From Palaemon carinicauda (lineage: Eukaryota > Arthropoda > Malacostraca > Decapoda > Palaemonidae): a stretch of DNA of 64,000 nt. Shown one piece after another: positions 22,041-32,687 of this stretch. The notes beneath the pieces are model-generated. The model saw only the letters and a list, made by a program, of their open reading frames with translations. It did no database searches and was not told the origin of the DNA. The stretch's first letter is position 1; each line of letters starts with the position of its first letter. The stretch is from the NCBI RefSeq assembly GCF_036898095.1, contig NC_090759.1:16540300-16604299 (forward strand), read 5' to 3'. The translations under genes and the position numbers were made by a program.

Positions 22041-22967
22041 TATACATCTAGATCTTTAGGTACCCGATCGCAAAGAGCACCCTTAAGTTCAAATTATTGA
22101 TTTTAATATTCATGATAATACTGATTGCATTGAATGCTTCATCATGGTTATCAAATGATATCCATGAATCCCATTTGTCACCTTCAAGCCTCATTCTAAT
22201 TTCCCTGATGTGACCATAACATGGAAATTATTTATACAGCACATCATAATTGGTTTCTATGGGAATCTGTGTGACATGAAGGATTCGCAAATTCTCCATT
22301 TCACCCTAATTACTTTGTTTTTTAGCATTAGTAGAATGGTCCTTTAGAGTTTCCAGGTCGTCAACAGAGGGGTTAGTTTTTAAAGTAGTAACAAGCCGGG
22401 TTATCCACCCATTATCGGAGGATGTTAGTCCTCCTATCCCATGTGGCCCAACACGAGAAGAGACTTCAGCAGGGACTAGTCCTCTATTAGAGAGGGGCTG
22501 CCTCTCTTAAGGTGGGCGTACATTGGTCAGTGTGGGTAGTTAGCCCCTCCCACCGGCGACTTCAATGCCTGGCGTCACCCATTACCTGCAAATATGGGTG
22601 ACTTACAACCGGATCACTGGAGCCCAACTCTTAACAAACTTGGTCTGCACCCAATGGGGTCAGCCAGAGGGTGATGGCGTCTAAATTGGCACAGGTTGAG
22701 ATGGAATGCCATCCATCCCACACTGTGCCAAATCCAAGGCAGCAGCCAAAGTATAATCAAACAAGCCAAAGTTGTAAACAAGTTCAAGCCCAAAAGGAAG
22801 AGATGGGAGAAAAAAAGAAATAACCAAAAGGAAAAGAGAAAGTGCTGACTGATTTAGTTGGATCAACAGTTGGGCACTGAGGTCCAGTGGAAAAGTAGTT
22901 CCAACTGTTCATTAGAGCCCAGCTGCTAATCCCTAAGTCCCCATCCTCATCAAGGCTTCAGCATCTG
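22041..22967 (-). other. LINE 5' untranslated region
   Basis: A moderately GC-rich leader between the right target duplication and ORF1. It holds no convincing ORF. The internal promoter expected for this class could not be pinpointed. Confidence 0.55.
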
Positions 22968-22981
22968 GTCGTCTGATGGGA
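22968..22981. repeat. target-site duplication, right copy
   Basis: Exact copy of GTCGTCTGATGGGA at 17548-17561. Copy F RT sequence resumes immediately beyond it. Confidence 0.95.
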
Positions 22982-23760
22982 AGGCTTTGTGGAGATTGGT
23001 TTCTAATATCATGACTAGGTATACCAGTCTCTGTGTAGAAGCAGGGAGGACTGCTTGAGGCTTACCATGTTCCCCACATCTTGGCAAAACCTCAGAAGTT
23101 TGTCTCGGTGTTGAAGAAGGGTTGACACCGAGCCTGCTAGGATTAGCCAGTCATCCAGATAACAGAGGAGACGGATGCCAATCCTGTGTGCCCAAGATGA
23201 TACTAGAGCGAACACTCTGGTGAAGACTTGAGTTGCTGTGTACATACCGAAGCACAGCACCTTGAACTGGTATTTCCTGTTGTCTAGGCTGAATCGTAAG
23301 TACTTCCTCGAAGACGGATGGATTGGGATATAGAAATACACGTCCTTAAGGTCCAGTGTGCACTTGAAGTCCCGTGGTCTTACCTCTTCAATGACTGTGT
23401 CTGCCGACTCCATGATGAATGGAGTTTTCTTGACACTTGTTTGGAGCTGAGAGGTCAATGACGGGTCTCCAGCCTCCAGATGCCTTTTTCACATGCAAGT
23501 CGACTGGAGAAGCCTGGGGACTTGTCGAGGACCTCCTGGAGAGTGCCCTTCTTCAAAAGGGTCTGGACTTGGGCTAGCAACTTTGCTGATCTCCTTGCAA
23601 CAGAGTCTATTGACACTAGATTCCTGATCAGGGGAGGGAGAGATGATGTGAACGGGACACAATACCCTGAAGGAATCCCGGAGATTGTCCAGGATTCGGC
23701 CCAGAGTTGCTTCCACCTATCCCAGCAGCTTTGTAGGCATCCCCCCTAGTGGACAAGCGG
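22982..23760 (-). pseudogene. copy F reverse transcriptase, N-terminal half
   Basis: Upstream residues FEEGHSPGGPRQVP and a VKKASGGWRPVIDLS block (motif 1) lie at about 23560-23440. CTLDLKDVYFYIPIHP, RYLRFSLDNRKYQFKVLCFG and the catalytic LCYLDDWLILAG follow at 23458-23120. LDLKD-V keeps the first catalytic aspartate. The gene is cut by the LINE at 22981 and resumes at 17547. Confidence 0.88.
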
Positions 23761-24149
23761 GGGAAATGCCTTTCCTAGCATTTGCGGCCTCAGCCGCTCC
23801 CTGTAGGAACTTTTCCTCCCCTGGAGGACTTGGTGCCTTTCCTGTCTTTGGTCGGAAAGGGCTTCTTAGACATCACTGTCTTCGCTGCTGTCTTGTTTGT
23901 CGAGGTCTTAGCTGGACAGGACTGCTGAAAAGCTGGTGGTTTATAGGGCTTGGATGTCAAAGCCCTATGGAGGAGGGAGTCCTAGTGGGACTTCCTCCAT
24001 CTCTCAACAGCATGTTCCTCGTCCCTTGGCTCAAAAATAGAGGATCCCTCTAGAAAGAAGTTCCTGAGTGAAAGAGCTGGATAAGGCTCATCCAAAACTT
24101 CAAAATACCTCCTCTGCTGGACGCGAGAAGGTAGAAGCTTGGTGGTAGA

Positions 24150-26690
24150 GCCAGAACGTTAAGAGAAGGAGAGCTCAAAGAGCTGTTGGGCAATCTTTGC
24201 CCAGGCACTCTTTAGCCCTTGAGACCAGGACAAGGCTGCACTGGTCTTAGAGGGCTTCTGATGCCAAAGACACGATTTAAGACCACGTCTTTGCCCCTCT
24301 CGTGGGGGTATCTCTGAGTTTTTAAACCCGTTGAGTACCCTGATGTGAGTCAGGACTTGCCAGAAAGAATGTTCTGCCTCTTTCAGCTCACCCTCTGAAG
24401 TGGGACTGGCAGCAAAGTCTCCTTCTTCCACCCCAGAGAGCTCCTCTCGGAGCGGATCATGAATATTCCTAGAGTAACTGGTAGTTCCTGAAGCCTTGGA
24501 GGTCCTTGAAGAGGACTTTGGAAGAGTCTTGGGAGTCCTTTGATTCCTTCTGAGGAAGGAGATAGGACTCCAGCATCGAAGGCCAGACGGAGTTGTTCTT
24601 CCTTACTTCCGCTGGTGGTGTAGAACTCCCTGCGCAAGGAGAATTTTCCTACAAAGGTGGAAGAGAGGAAATTCAAATTCCTTGAGACTCCCTCGGCAGA
24701 GGTGAGGCAGGAAAGCATTCGTAGGGCAAGTCAGGAGAGACAGGCCTTGAAGGCCTAACAGGAATCAGTTTCACCATAGGGATGTTACTGCGTCTGAGAC
24801 TACTCTTTTTCTCTTCAAGGGCAAAGCAGCCTAGGCTCTTTGCCGGAGATCTGCTGAAGCCATCGTATGTTGTGAGGTCTCCGAAGAGCGAGATGATAAT
24901 GCAGGCCCGAAGGCCTGTACAACTGCTCTGACCATGGCACTCAACCAAGGCTGTCTGCTGACAGTGGCACTGTCAGAGAGAGCTCCTGAAGAGAAAGGGA
25001 TCAATGAGTCCCTGTGAGGAGTCTCGACCGATGGTTACGGTGGGTCCGCCTTTGAAGATGGAATTTTCAGAATCTTAAACCCTCCTTTTCCCGGCGAGCG
25101 TGCTGTAATGCGTTTGCGGGGAGGGGAATGGGGCAATGGTGACCTGTCCAAAAGTTAGCCTTTAAGCTCTTTTTGACTCTTACGCAAGTGCCCAGGAGAG
25201 CATTGGCGAGTGCTGGCGAGTTGGAAAGCGCTGGTGTGCAGGTGAGCGCGGGAGCGCAGACAAGTGCTGGTAAGCCACACAACGCTGGTGCACAGGAGCA
25301 AACTTGCAAGCTGGAGAGCGCTGACGAGTAAGAGAGCGCTGGAGTGCATGAGTGCTGTCGCGCTGGTGAGCGCCGGTGTGCTGGCGAACGTAGATCAGCT
25401 GGCGAGCCAGCAAATGCTGGTGTTTTGAACAGTGAAAATGAGCTGGAGAGCGCTGACGCGCTGGAGAGCATTGAAGCGCTGGAAAGCGTTGGAATGCTGG
25501 AGAGCACTGACGAGATGTTGGTTAGTGCTGGTGCACTAAAGAGAGCTGGTGCACTGATGTGATGAGCATTGGCGCCCAGCCGAAGCTCTGGAATGCTGAG
25601 AAGGAAGGCGTGTTCTTGAGGGCGAGGGATGTTTTGCAACATCACGTGAAAGGAACGTTGAAGGCAGGTCAGGAACAGGGATGTGCCTTTGGAAGGGCAA
25701 ACATACACCATGGGGGATCGCGCGTGATCCACAGAAGAGTCCAAAACCGAAGTCCGAAGACTAGCAGCAGTGTCATCACGAGAAGGTCCAGGAATGGGCG
25801 AAGGTCGAGGGCCAAAAGACGACAAAAGAGGGGGCTCCTCTGCGGGGGAAGGCTGCGAATACAAGGCGCCTTTTCACCGATGACGAAGGGAGACCTCTAA
25901 GGCAAAGTGGAGGGCAAGCTCTGCGAGCTCGCTGATGCCCTCTGGAGGCCGGTGGATCAGCAAGCTAACCTTTAGAAGCAGCAGTCCTCTGCAGAGGAGT
26001 CTCTTTGAGTGAACTCCTCCTCTGAGGAGAAATACTCGCAGGAGAGACAGATGAAAGACTTCTCTTCCCCCTCGAAGGATGATCAGGAATGGGGGAAGCG
26101 CAGTCGGCAGTAACAGCTGAAGAGTCCGAAGAAGCAGGGTCGTCAGCAGCAGCAGAAGACTCCTCAGACACCTCTACATCAACGTACAACAAGAGGATCC
26201 CCTCAGAAGTCGACGAAGGCTGCACACTAGCACCACGGATGCTGAGCTGCAGCGAGAAGTCCTTGGAGGGTGAACCCGGAAGCCCCAAGGGTGACTACAC
26301 CTGAACAAAAGGAGAAAGACACATGGCTTCACCCAGGGGGAGAGGTGGGGCTGCTTTGCTAAGGGAAGCAACACCATCTCTCGAGGACCGGGGTTAACCA
26401 ACAATTAAAGGGCCTACGCTACTACCTGATGTTTTCACGGAAGAGGCTGATCGAGTAGGAGCTTCGGAGGAAGATCGGGAAGCGGAAGAAGAAGCCTTGG
26501 GTATTCTCCCTTTCGAAGAAATCTTCGAAGGAGAAATATCCCATTTTGACTTCTTTTTCCACCGGCGCCCAAACCTTTCCGAATGGGAGGCAGACCACTT
26601 CCGACACTCACTGCACTTGTTATCTTTATCAGACCGTTGACCTCTGCAGGCGGGACAAAGGGTGTGATGATCGGTGTCCATGGCCGACAT
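24150..26690 (-). pseudogene. copy F gag-like gene
   Basis: The start at about 26690 reads MSAMDTDHHTLCPACRG, then KCSECRKWS, a C-x2-C...C-x2-C cluster suggestive of zinc binding. A Ser/Lys-rich segment follows (PSKISSKGRIPKASSSASRS). An acidic Ser-rich region lies at 26288-25965, and at 25560-25150 a degenerate Ser-Ala-Pro-Ala-Leu-type repeat. Fragments to 24159 (EHSFWQVLTHIRVLNG, WSQGLKSAWAKIAQQL) may be the Gag core. Frames are broken many times. Confidence 0.6.
25150..25560. repeat. degenerate short tandem repeat within copy F gag
   Basis: Many variants of GCTGGAGAGCGCTGACGAG and GAGCGCTGGTGTGC recur with a period of about 15-30 bp. On the minus strand they encode repeated Ser/Ala/Pro/Leu. 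A comparable repeat in copy G (about 58800-59400) uses a different unit. Confidence 0.7.
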
Positions 26691-26889
26691 GAAGGTCCCT
26701 CAAGTCCAGGGCAGGTTCGCATGATCGGCAGAAGTCAACACACACACACACACAATAATAAAGAGAAAGCACAAACAAAAGGCAATTAATGGCATTCCAA
26801 AATAGGCGAGGATGAAGAACGGCAACGACCGTTCACCATCCGATCTAAAAGTAACGTGGCCTAAATCACAGGTGTGAGCGGGAGCAGTA

Positions 26890-27045
26890 GCAAGCTAACC
26901 CCCGACCACAGCTAACTAGCAGAATGGGTAGTTAACCCTCCCTAAAATTTTAATGGCTCGTCCTTCTAGTTTCGCCGAAAGTAATAATCCCTAATAAATA
27001 GCGTAGGTTGGTATTCGAGTTATGGAACAAACATATTGTTATGTG
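26890..27045 (-). repeat. copy F 5' terminal sequence (left ITR side)
   Basis: TAATGGCTCGTCCTTCTAG, GCCGAAAGTAATAATCCC and AATAGCGTAGGTTGGTATTC match, inverted, 4540-4640 and 4816-4845. They match 61205-61270 directly. The shared extreme end supports an F-type DIRS terminus near 27045. Confidence 0.65.
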
Positions 27046-27707
27046 AGATTATCGATTGATTAAAGACATCCCACTTGTACCTGTTGAGTCGCCGGCTTAG
27101 CCTGTCTTCGGTGCTGCGAGGAATTAATTTTGAGACTCAGAAGAAGAACTATAAATCTCCCACTGAATTAATCACTAAACAGAATTGTTTTTACATCACC
27201 TTTTTATGTAGTAATGACTTTTTCTAAGTAGTTTTTTTTTATTCCCACATCGGAGTAATTAAAAGGCTGTAGAACAGGACACCTTGTGTGAGGAAATCTG
27301 TATTGAGTCACGGTTTGAGTAATTGTTTTATTCAATGTACTGTAAATTGTCCTCGACCGTCACAAAGTTATACTAGATTTAGTAAATTTTTATTGTCCTG
27401 TGATAGTTCAAAATCAATTAGCTTTGTATTTTATGAGATTGATTTTGTACAACAATGAATGTCATTTTTCTTTTTCCTGGATAGTTTTAAGACTATGCAT
27501 GCCTGTAATACTGTAAGGTTGCCTGTAATAATAACTGTGATGGAATGTGATGTATATTATTGGAGCATTGTTCCAGGGATGAATGATAATCTAATTTTCA
27601 GTTGCAATGTACTGTATATCCATTGTGTTTAATGGTTTATTGTCTATTCCTATCACATTTTTTTATCATGAAACTATCAAATGATGTACCTAATGTAATA
27701 TGTATTT
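27046..27707. other. AT-rich flank between copies F and E
   Basis: AT-rich sequence with no gene or known repeat recognised. It ends at ATGTATTTCTGAG, where copy E's terminal repeat begins. Confidence 0.5.
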
Positions 27708-28159
27708 CTGAGCTCAAGCCATGTCGTCCTGATGGAAGGTTCCTATTAGTAGCTTCCAAGGGATATTTGAACTACAGGATATTCCCAGAGAATTTACCTT
27801 TTGGTCTCCAGAATTCTAGCTCCTGGTGTGAATATCTTTAAAATTTCTCTAAAGGATATCGCATAAATCAAGGGACGTATATCTTGATACAACATAGCAA
27901 TCTTCACCCCGAATAGCGTTTTCACCTTGAGGGGGAAGAGTGGCAAATTAGAAGGGGAGCCGTTATCAAGGTTACCCTTCCTCCCATACTACTATAGAGT
28001 ATCTAGATAGCGCCATATCCAAGATGGCGGTTATTCCTATTGTTGTAGCGATTTCGCACGGTGGTGTTCCCTGTTGATCTAACGTATTGATCGCTTTTGT
28101 GAGGATTTATTATGCAATCGCCAGCTTCTTTCACCTCTGGAAAGTTGAGTATTGATTCT
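27708..28159 (+). repeat. copy E left inverted terminal repeat and leader start
   Basis: CTCAAGCCATGTCGTCCTGA begins the repeat. The segment to about 28020 is the reverse complement of 54540-54860. It is followed by TATTATGCAATC..GGAAAGTTGAGTATTGATTCTTT, after which copy C starts. Confidence 0.88.
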
Positions 28160-28480
28160 TTTTGGACTCAAGCCATGTCGTCCTGATGGAAGGTTCCTGT
28201 AGGTAGCTTTCTAAGGGATATTTGGCTACAGTGATATTCCCAGAGAATTAACCGTTAGGTCTCCAGAATTCTAACTCCTGGCGCGAATATCCTTGAAATT
28301 TCTCTTAAGGATATCGCATAATAAGGGGACGTATGCTTGATCTTCATCCCGAATAGCGTTTTCGCTTCGAGGGGGAAAGTGGCAAAAAGAAGGGGGGCTG
28401 TTATCAAGGTACCCTTCCTCTCGTACTACTATAGAGTATCTAGATGGCGCTGTAGTCAACCCAGCGAGCTATTCCTATTG
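28160..28480 (+). repeat. copy C left inverted terminal repeat
   Basis: It starts TTTGGACTCAAGCCATGTCG and is the reverse complement of 39240-39535. It lies about 445 bp after the equivalent E repeat in the same orientation, which mimics a tandem duplication but is explained by nested insertion. Confidence 0.88.
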
Positions 28481-30117
28481 TTGTAGCGGTCTTGCACGGT
28501 GATTTTCCCTGTTGCTCTCTCGTTACGCTTTGGTTTTTCTGGATTTATTATGCAATCTTCAGCCACTTCTGCCTCTGGAAAGTTGAGTATTTGATCTTTA
28601 CAGAGTATAAATTTTAGCTCCTGCCTCAGTGAAATTAGATTAATTTTAAGAGTTGGAACTTCGCCTTCACCGGAGGCGCCATGGGCGCTGTCGTTCATAA
28701 TGCATGTTATTTAGTTAGCCTGAACGACTTTCCTGGTTTTAATAGCATGGATATTTACGAAGCTATTCAGTTATATATTCTAGGAAGTTATATATTATGC
28801 CGATTGTATTTTTTAAAATTTTGGCGATTTAGGTAACCGAACCTTGCCAGCGCTAGGCATCCTAGCCTATGCGCTTTAGTTTACCTTCATGCAAGATATA
28901 GAACGACATTCCTAGTTTTAATAGCAATTAAATATGAAGTTATTTAGGCAATTTATACTTGTACGATATTGATTGCATATATATTTCCTTTTCCTCATCG
29001 ATCGTATACCAGAGTTTCGGCGATTAAGGTAACCGAATCTCGCCTGGCACTAGGCTACTAGCCTACTTTAGGTGCTTTAGTATACTTTCATACATGTTCC
29101 TGGTTTACCCTCGAGTATCGTTTTATCAATTCAGGGGGAGATAGATATGTCCTAGAATTATTATATAAATCGATACTCTTCTCCAGTGGAGATTTAAGGG
29201 TAATCCCTTCTTCCCTCTGAGTGCAGCCATAGGCTACAACCCTATCTTGGTCTTCCCATTGAGTAGACACTCCGGCTTGATTAGGCTAGTGTTTTCTGTC
29301 TCTTTCCCTGGCCGGCAGAGAGCAGACTTTGGGTTTTTGACAGAACCTCAGAGTATTCAGTCTTTTGCCGGTGGCCGGCCAGCAGGGTGAGTAGTCACTC
29401 TCCTGCTGGCCTCAGCCACCAGCATAGGAGGCTAGACCTCCCTAGGCCACACTTGAAGTGGTTGTATGATGCAGCTACCTTCTCCCCTGCGGTCTAGAAG
29501 ACTAGTCCTGTGCTCGCAGACCCTGGGCTGAAGAATAGACATTCTTCTGCCGCCTACGATGGCACTTAACTCTATTGGCAGACCCTTAGGATGGCGCCGA
29601 TATTGAAACAGAGTTTCTTCGTTGAGTGGTAGGACCGGCAACCCTGCTGCCTCCTTCCACACTTCATACAGGACCCTTTTCCCTACCCCCTCTGTCCTTT
29701 AGCGATGGCCTAGCCATCGCAACCCTTGGGCCGTCGTCCTACAATCTCGTTGCTTGCCGGCGGGTTGTGGGGCCAGCCAGGCCTCCTACATAGCAGCTGT
29801 TTAGTCGCTCAGCCTTCCCTTATGGACGCAAGGCTCCAGGAAAAGCTGTGCCGGCTGGGCCGGCTGCCGGTGGGAGACCCCTATTCTGCAGAGTGTTCTT
29901 CAGTCCTCTCTTGGACTGCCATCCATATACCAGTGGCCGGCAGTGACCGGCAATGGTTTGTGTTTGGATGGAAGCCTGAATGATATATTCTCCCCTTCCA
30001 TTTGAACCCTCCTTCTGGAGGAGGGCAGTAAGATTAAGTACTTACACCCTTATTTATTGTTAACAAACACTTAATAAGGTACCTTTCACTCCATGCTTTC
30101 TCTCTCTCTGTCAGCTA
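28481..30117 (+). other. copy C 5' leader, non-coding
   Basis: Leader sequence collinear with copy E (39575-39810 plus 46339-47500). Landmarks are GTTTCGGCGATT.AGGTAACCGA at about 28834 and again near 29013, so the leader contains an internal duplication. CCGGC-rich segments begin near 29311. No ORF is supported. Confidence 0.6.
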
Positions 30118-30300
30118 GTGCCGGACGGGTTGGTGCCGCCGGGTCTCGCCAGCTGGGCCGGTGCTGCCGGGTGCTTACCTAGCCAGCAGATGCCGGCCAG
30201 GTTGATGCCGCCGGGCACTACTCAAGCCGGCAGATGCCGGCAGGGTCGGTGCCGTCGGGCACTTTCGCCGCCTGGATCGTGCCGCCAGGTGCTAGCCTAA
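30118..30300 (+). repeat. GC-rich GCCGG minisatellite in copy C leader
   Basis: Imperfect units around GCCGG..GTGCCGCCGGG recur about every 20-40 bp. The same type of array is in copy E's leader at about 47505-47625. It may form a structured RNA leader. Confidence 0.7.
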
Positions 30301-30765
30301 AACTACAGTATATGATTATACAGTAGCCAGCATATTTGCAGTATAGATCATACTGCAGACAGAAAACTATTGTATATATTATACAGTACTTATTTTCCAA
30401 CATACTCTGTGTATCCTTGCACAGTCTTTTGTTGTGACCAATTATATATTGAAAAAAAGATTTCTTTCAATAAACTGATAGATGATCAGTTACCATTAAC
30501 CCACATTATTAAAACCTTGGGAAAGGTCAGTGTTAAGTTACACTTATCGACCCCTAGAGGCTAGAACCCTTCCCTTGGGTTTCCTGAATAGGAAAACTCT
30601 AGGTTTTAATTTTGGGGGAGGTCGCAGCAATTGACCGGACAGGAAATACAAGTATGTGTCTTTCCTAGTTCCTTTCTAGCTTGTCTATCCTAAGCTATAA
30701 TGCAATAATATTAATAATAATATTTATATAGTTTACCAAGTGAGATAAACTACCGCATACTCATT

Positions 30766-30786
30766 TAATTTTCTTCTCTTTACAGG
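30766..30786 (+). promoter_or_regulatory. probable 3' splice site before copy C gag
   Basis: TTAATTTTCTTCTCTTTACAG ends at 30785 and the Gag Cys/His domain opens in frame at base 30786 (GAG GAC CAT). The first ATG of this frame is absent, so translation probably starts in an upstream exon. The donor was not identified. Confidence 0.6.
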
Positions 30787-32686
30787 AGGACCATCACAAG
30801 TGCCAAGTAGTCTTCTGCAACGTGAGGAGCAAAGACTTCTGTGGCCATGTAGAGGGCAGAGCTCATTCTCTCTGCACCACTACCAAGGAATCTCTTCGGT
30901 ACTGGGACCCCCAGGACTGCAAGATTTGCAAGGCCTTGGTGACCGAGGCGTTTGATGACCCTAAAACAAGGGATGCAGTTCGAGAGAAGCTGTGCAGATG
31001 GGTTCGTGGGTTTCAAAAAAAACACCACGGGACCTTACCTTCCTAGAGAAAGGATGCACGCTTTGCTGTTCCCGAAAGAGGGTGTGGAAGCTATCATACC
31101 CCAGTCACAACCTGAGGTCCCTTGCTTCCAGATTGCCGTAGATACAGACGTCTCCGACGCTATGCAGGACATCCACCTAGACGAGAGGATGTCGGAGGTG
31201 TCTGAGGACACCGAGAAGGACCTTCTTGTGGGAGGTACCGAGGAGGAGTCCACCTTGGCTCCTGAAGGAGATGATGATGACGTCAAATCGGAGTCCCTTC
31301 CGTCAGTTCCGGCTCAAGAGCCGTTACCCTCTACATCTTTTGCCCCTCCATTAGATGATATGAGACAGGCAATGGCCAGTCTCATGGCAATGATGGAGAG
31401 CCTTCGCAAGCAAGGCGGAGAAAGAGAGGCGAAAATGGAAAGGCAAATGGCCCAACTTTCCTCTTCTCATGAGTCTCGTAAGAGACTTAAGGTTCAAGGT
31501 ATACCAACTTGCTCTGATGTGAATCCCTGGAGGTATGCAGAATACATGCCAATGACCAGTGGCAAGATCTTTATATCTGAGAAGTTGGGGACCATCCCTA
31601 TTGAGGAAGTTGAATTCTGGCCCAGCTTTCAGTCTTACCCTGATTACTTCGTTCGTCTGAAGACGGAACCAACATTGAGGGAGGAGACAGAACCTAAGGA
31701 GGTCATAGTACTTGACCACGGTAAAGCTCAGGCTCTTCTGTCCAGCGACCTGAAGCAGAAGAGCTTCAATAACTCCAAAGTGTTAGCCCTTAGCAAGAAA
31801 CATCCCACCTTTCTTGCTCCAGCCTCATTAGCCTTTCCCTTTACGTCAAAAGGTTTCAAGGCAGTAATGAAGGCAATAGAGGCAGGCAAACCTTGCCCTA
31901 CACTCGAGGAGTGTAGACCATTATCTTTAGCCCTGCCCACGAAAGATAAGGACTGGAAAGAAGTCCATCTTACCTTCTCAGTTGGGAAGTTGGAGGCAGA
32001 TATCGCTGGACGTCAGTTCAGTGAAAATCTCTCTCTAAGCTGTCTGACTTTCTCTTGCGTAGAGAGCAAGAGACAAATGAAAGACTGGCCGCAACTCTGT
32101 CTCTACAGATTTGTCTAGAGATGACGGCCAGCAACAGTAGAACCCCGGATATGAACATGGTTATGGCCAAAACACATTTGGCTACTGTGGTCAAGGACCT
32201 GTATGGCTTTGTCAAAGCCAGACGTGCACGTAGGGAATTTGTGTTTGCCTCGGCATCAGTAAAGCATGAACCCAGGAAACTGATAGCTTCCAATATCTGG
32301 GGTAAGGACCTCTTCCCGAGTGAAGTGGTCAAGGAAGTCGTAGACAAGGCCGCCATGGAGAATAGAAATCTTCTCAAGAAGTGGGGCATTTCAGCGAAGA
32401 GGAAGTCTTCCCCGGATGAGGGTCTGCAGCCTAAGAGGAAGACTAAAAGAGCCAGGTTGCCTCTCGCCCTATCAGACAGCAGCAACACCAACAACTTCCC
32501 ACAGTTCCCATGACCGCGATGCCCCAGATGGTGGCTCAGCCCCAACCAACATATCAGATGGTGCCTCAGCAGCTGGTTGCCCAGTCACCAGCGTTCAACC
32601 CTGCATTTGAGAGGCACCCAAGAGGTAAGGGTGATAAGGGAGGACACGGTAAAGGAGGGAAATCCTACGGAGACCAGAAGCAATGA
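30786..32686 (+). pseudogene. copy C gag (ORF1)
   Basis: The N-terminal domain has C-x4-C-x9-H-x5-H-x2-C (HKCQVVFC..GHVEGRAHSLC), then YWDPQDCKICKALVTEAF. A run of eight A near 31016-31023 shifts the frame after WVRGF; copy E has no such run. An acidic region and a coiled-coil-like segment (MASLMAMMESLRKQGGERE) precede the core NPWRYAEYMPMTSGK and FWPSFQSYPDYFVRLK. A second frameshift lies near 32050. KTHLATVVKDLYGFVKARRA, KRKSSPDEG and a Gly/Lys-rich tail (PRGKGDKGGHGKGGKSYG) close the protein at TGA 32684-32686. Confidence 0.82.
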
Positions 32687-32687
32687 G

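Larger units (their letters stand above)
17562..22967 (-). mobile_element. I/Nimb/Jockey-like non-LTR retrotransposon inside copy F
   Basis: A 5.4-kb element on the minus strand flanked by a perfect 14-bp duplication. It holds a 5' untranslated region (22967 to about 22041), ORF1 with a cysteine/histidine knuckle region, and ORF2 with APE endonuclease, RT and RNase H. It ends in a short (TCAA)n-like tail next to the left duplication (ATTGATTGATTGA on the plus strand). A downstream RNase H and a simple-repeat tail fit the I superfamily better than Jockey proper. It looks near full-length but carries several stops and frameshifts. Confidence 0.9.
15290..27045 (-). mobile_element. DIRS-like retrotransposon copy F (minus strand, split by a LINE)
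   Basis: Reading leftwards from the terminal sequence at 27045-26890 come gag (26690-24150), the RT N-terminal half (23760-22982), a 5.4-kb LINE insertion, the rest of RT and RNase H (17547-16558), and tyrosine recombinase (16443-15452). The order and motifs are those of DIRS elements. The family is closer to copy D than to B, C or E (CLD.KD.YF.IPIHP.S..YLRF; LCYLDDWL). The 3' ICR and ITR were not found; the SINE at 14965-15270 and decay obscure that end. Confidence 0.85.

Noticed and set aside
27716..28600. A ~445-bp tandem duplication
   Set aside because: The two units pair with different right repeats (54.5 kb and 39.2 kb), and E leader continues after copy C. They are left ITRs of two nested elements.
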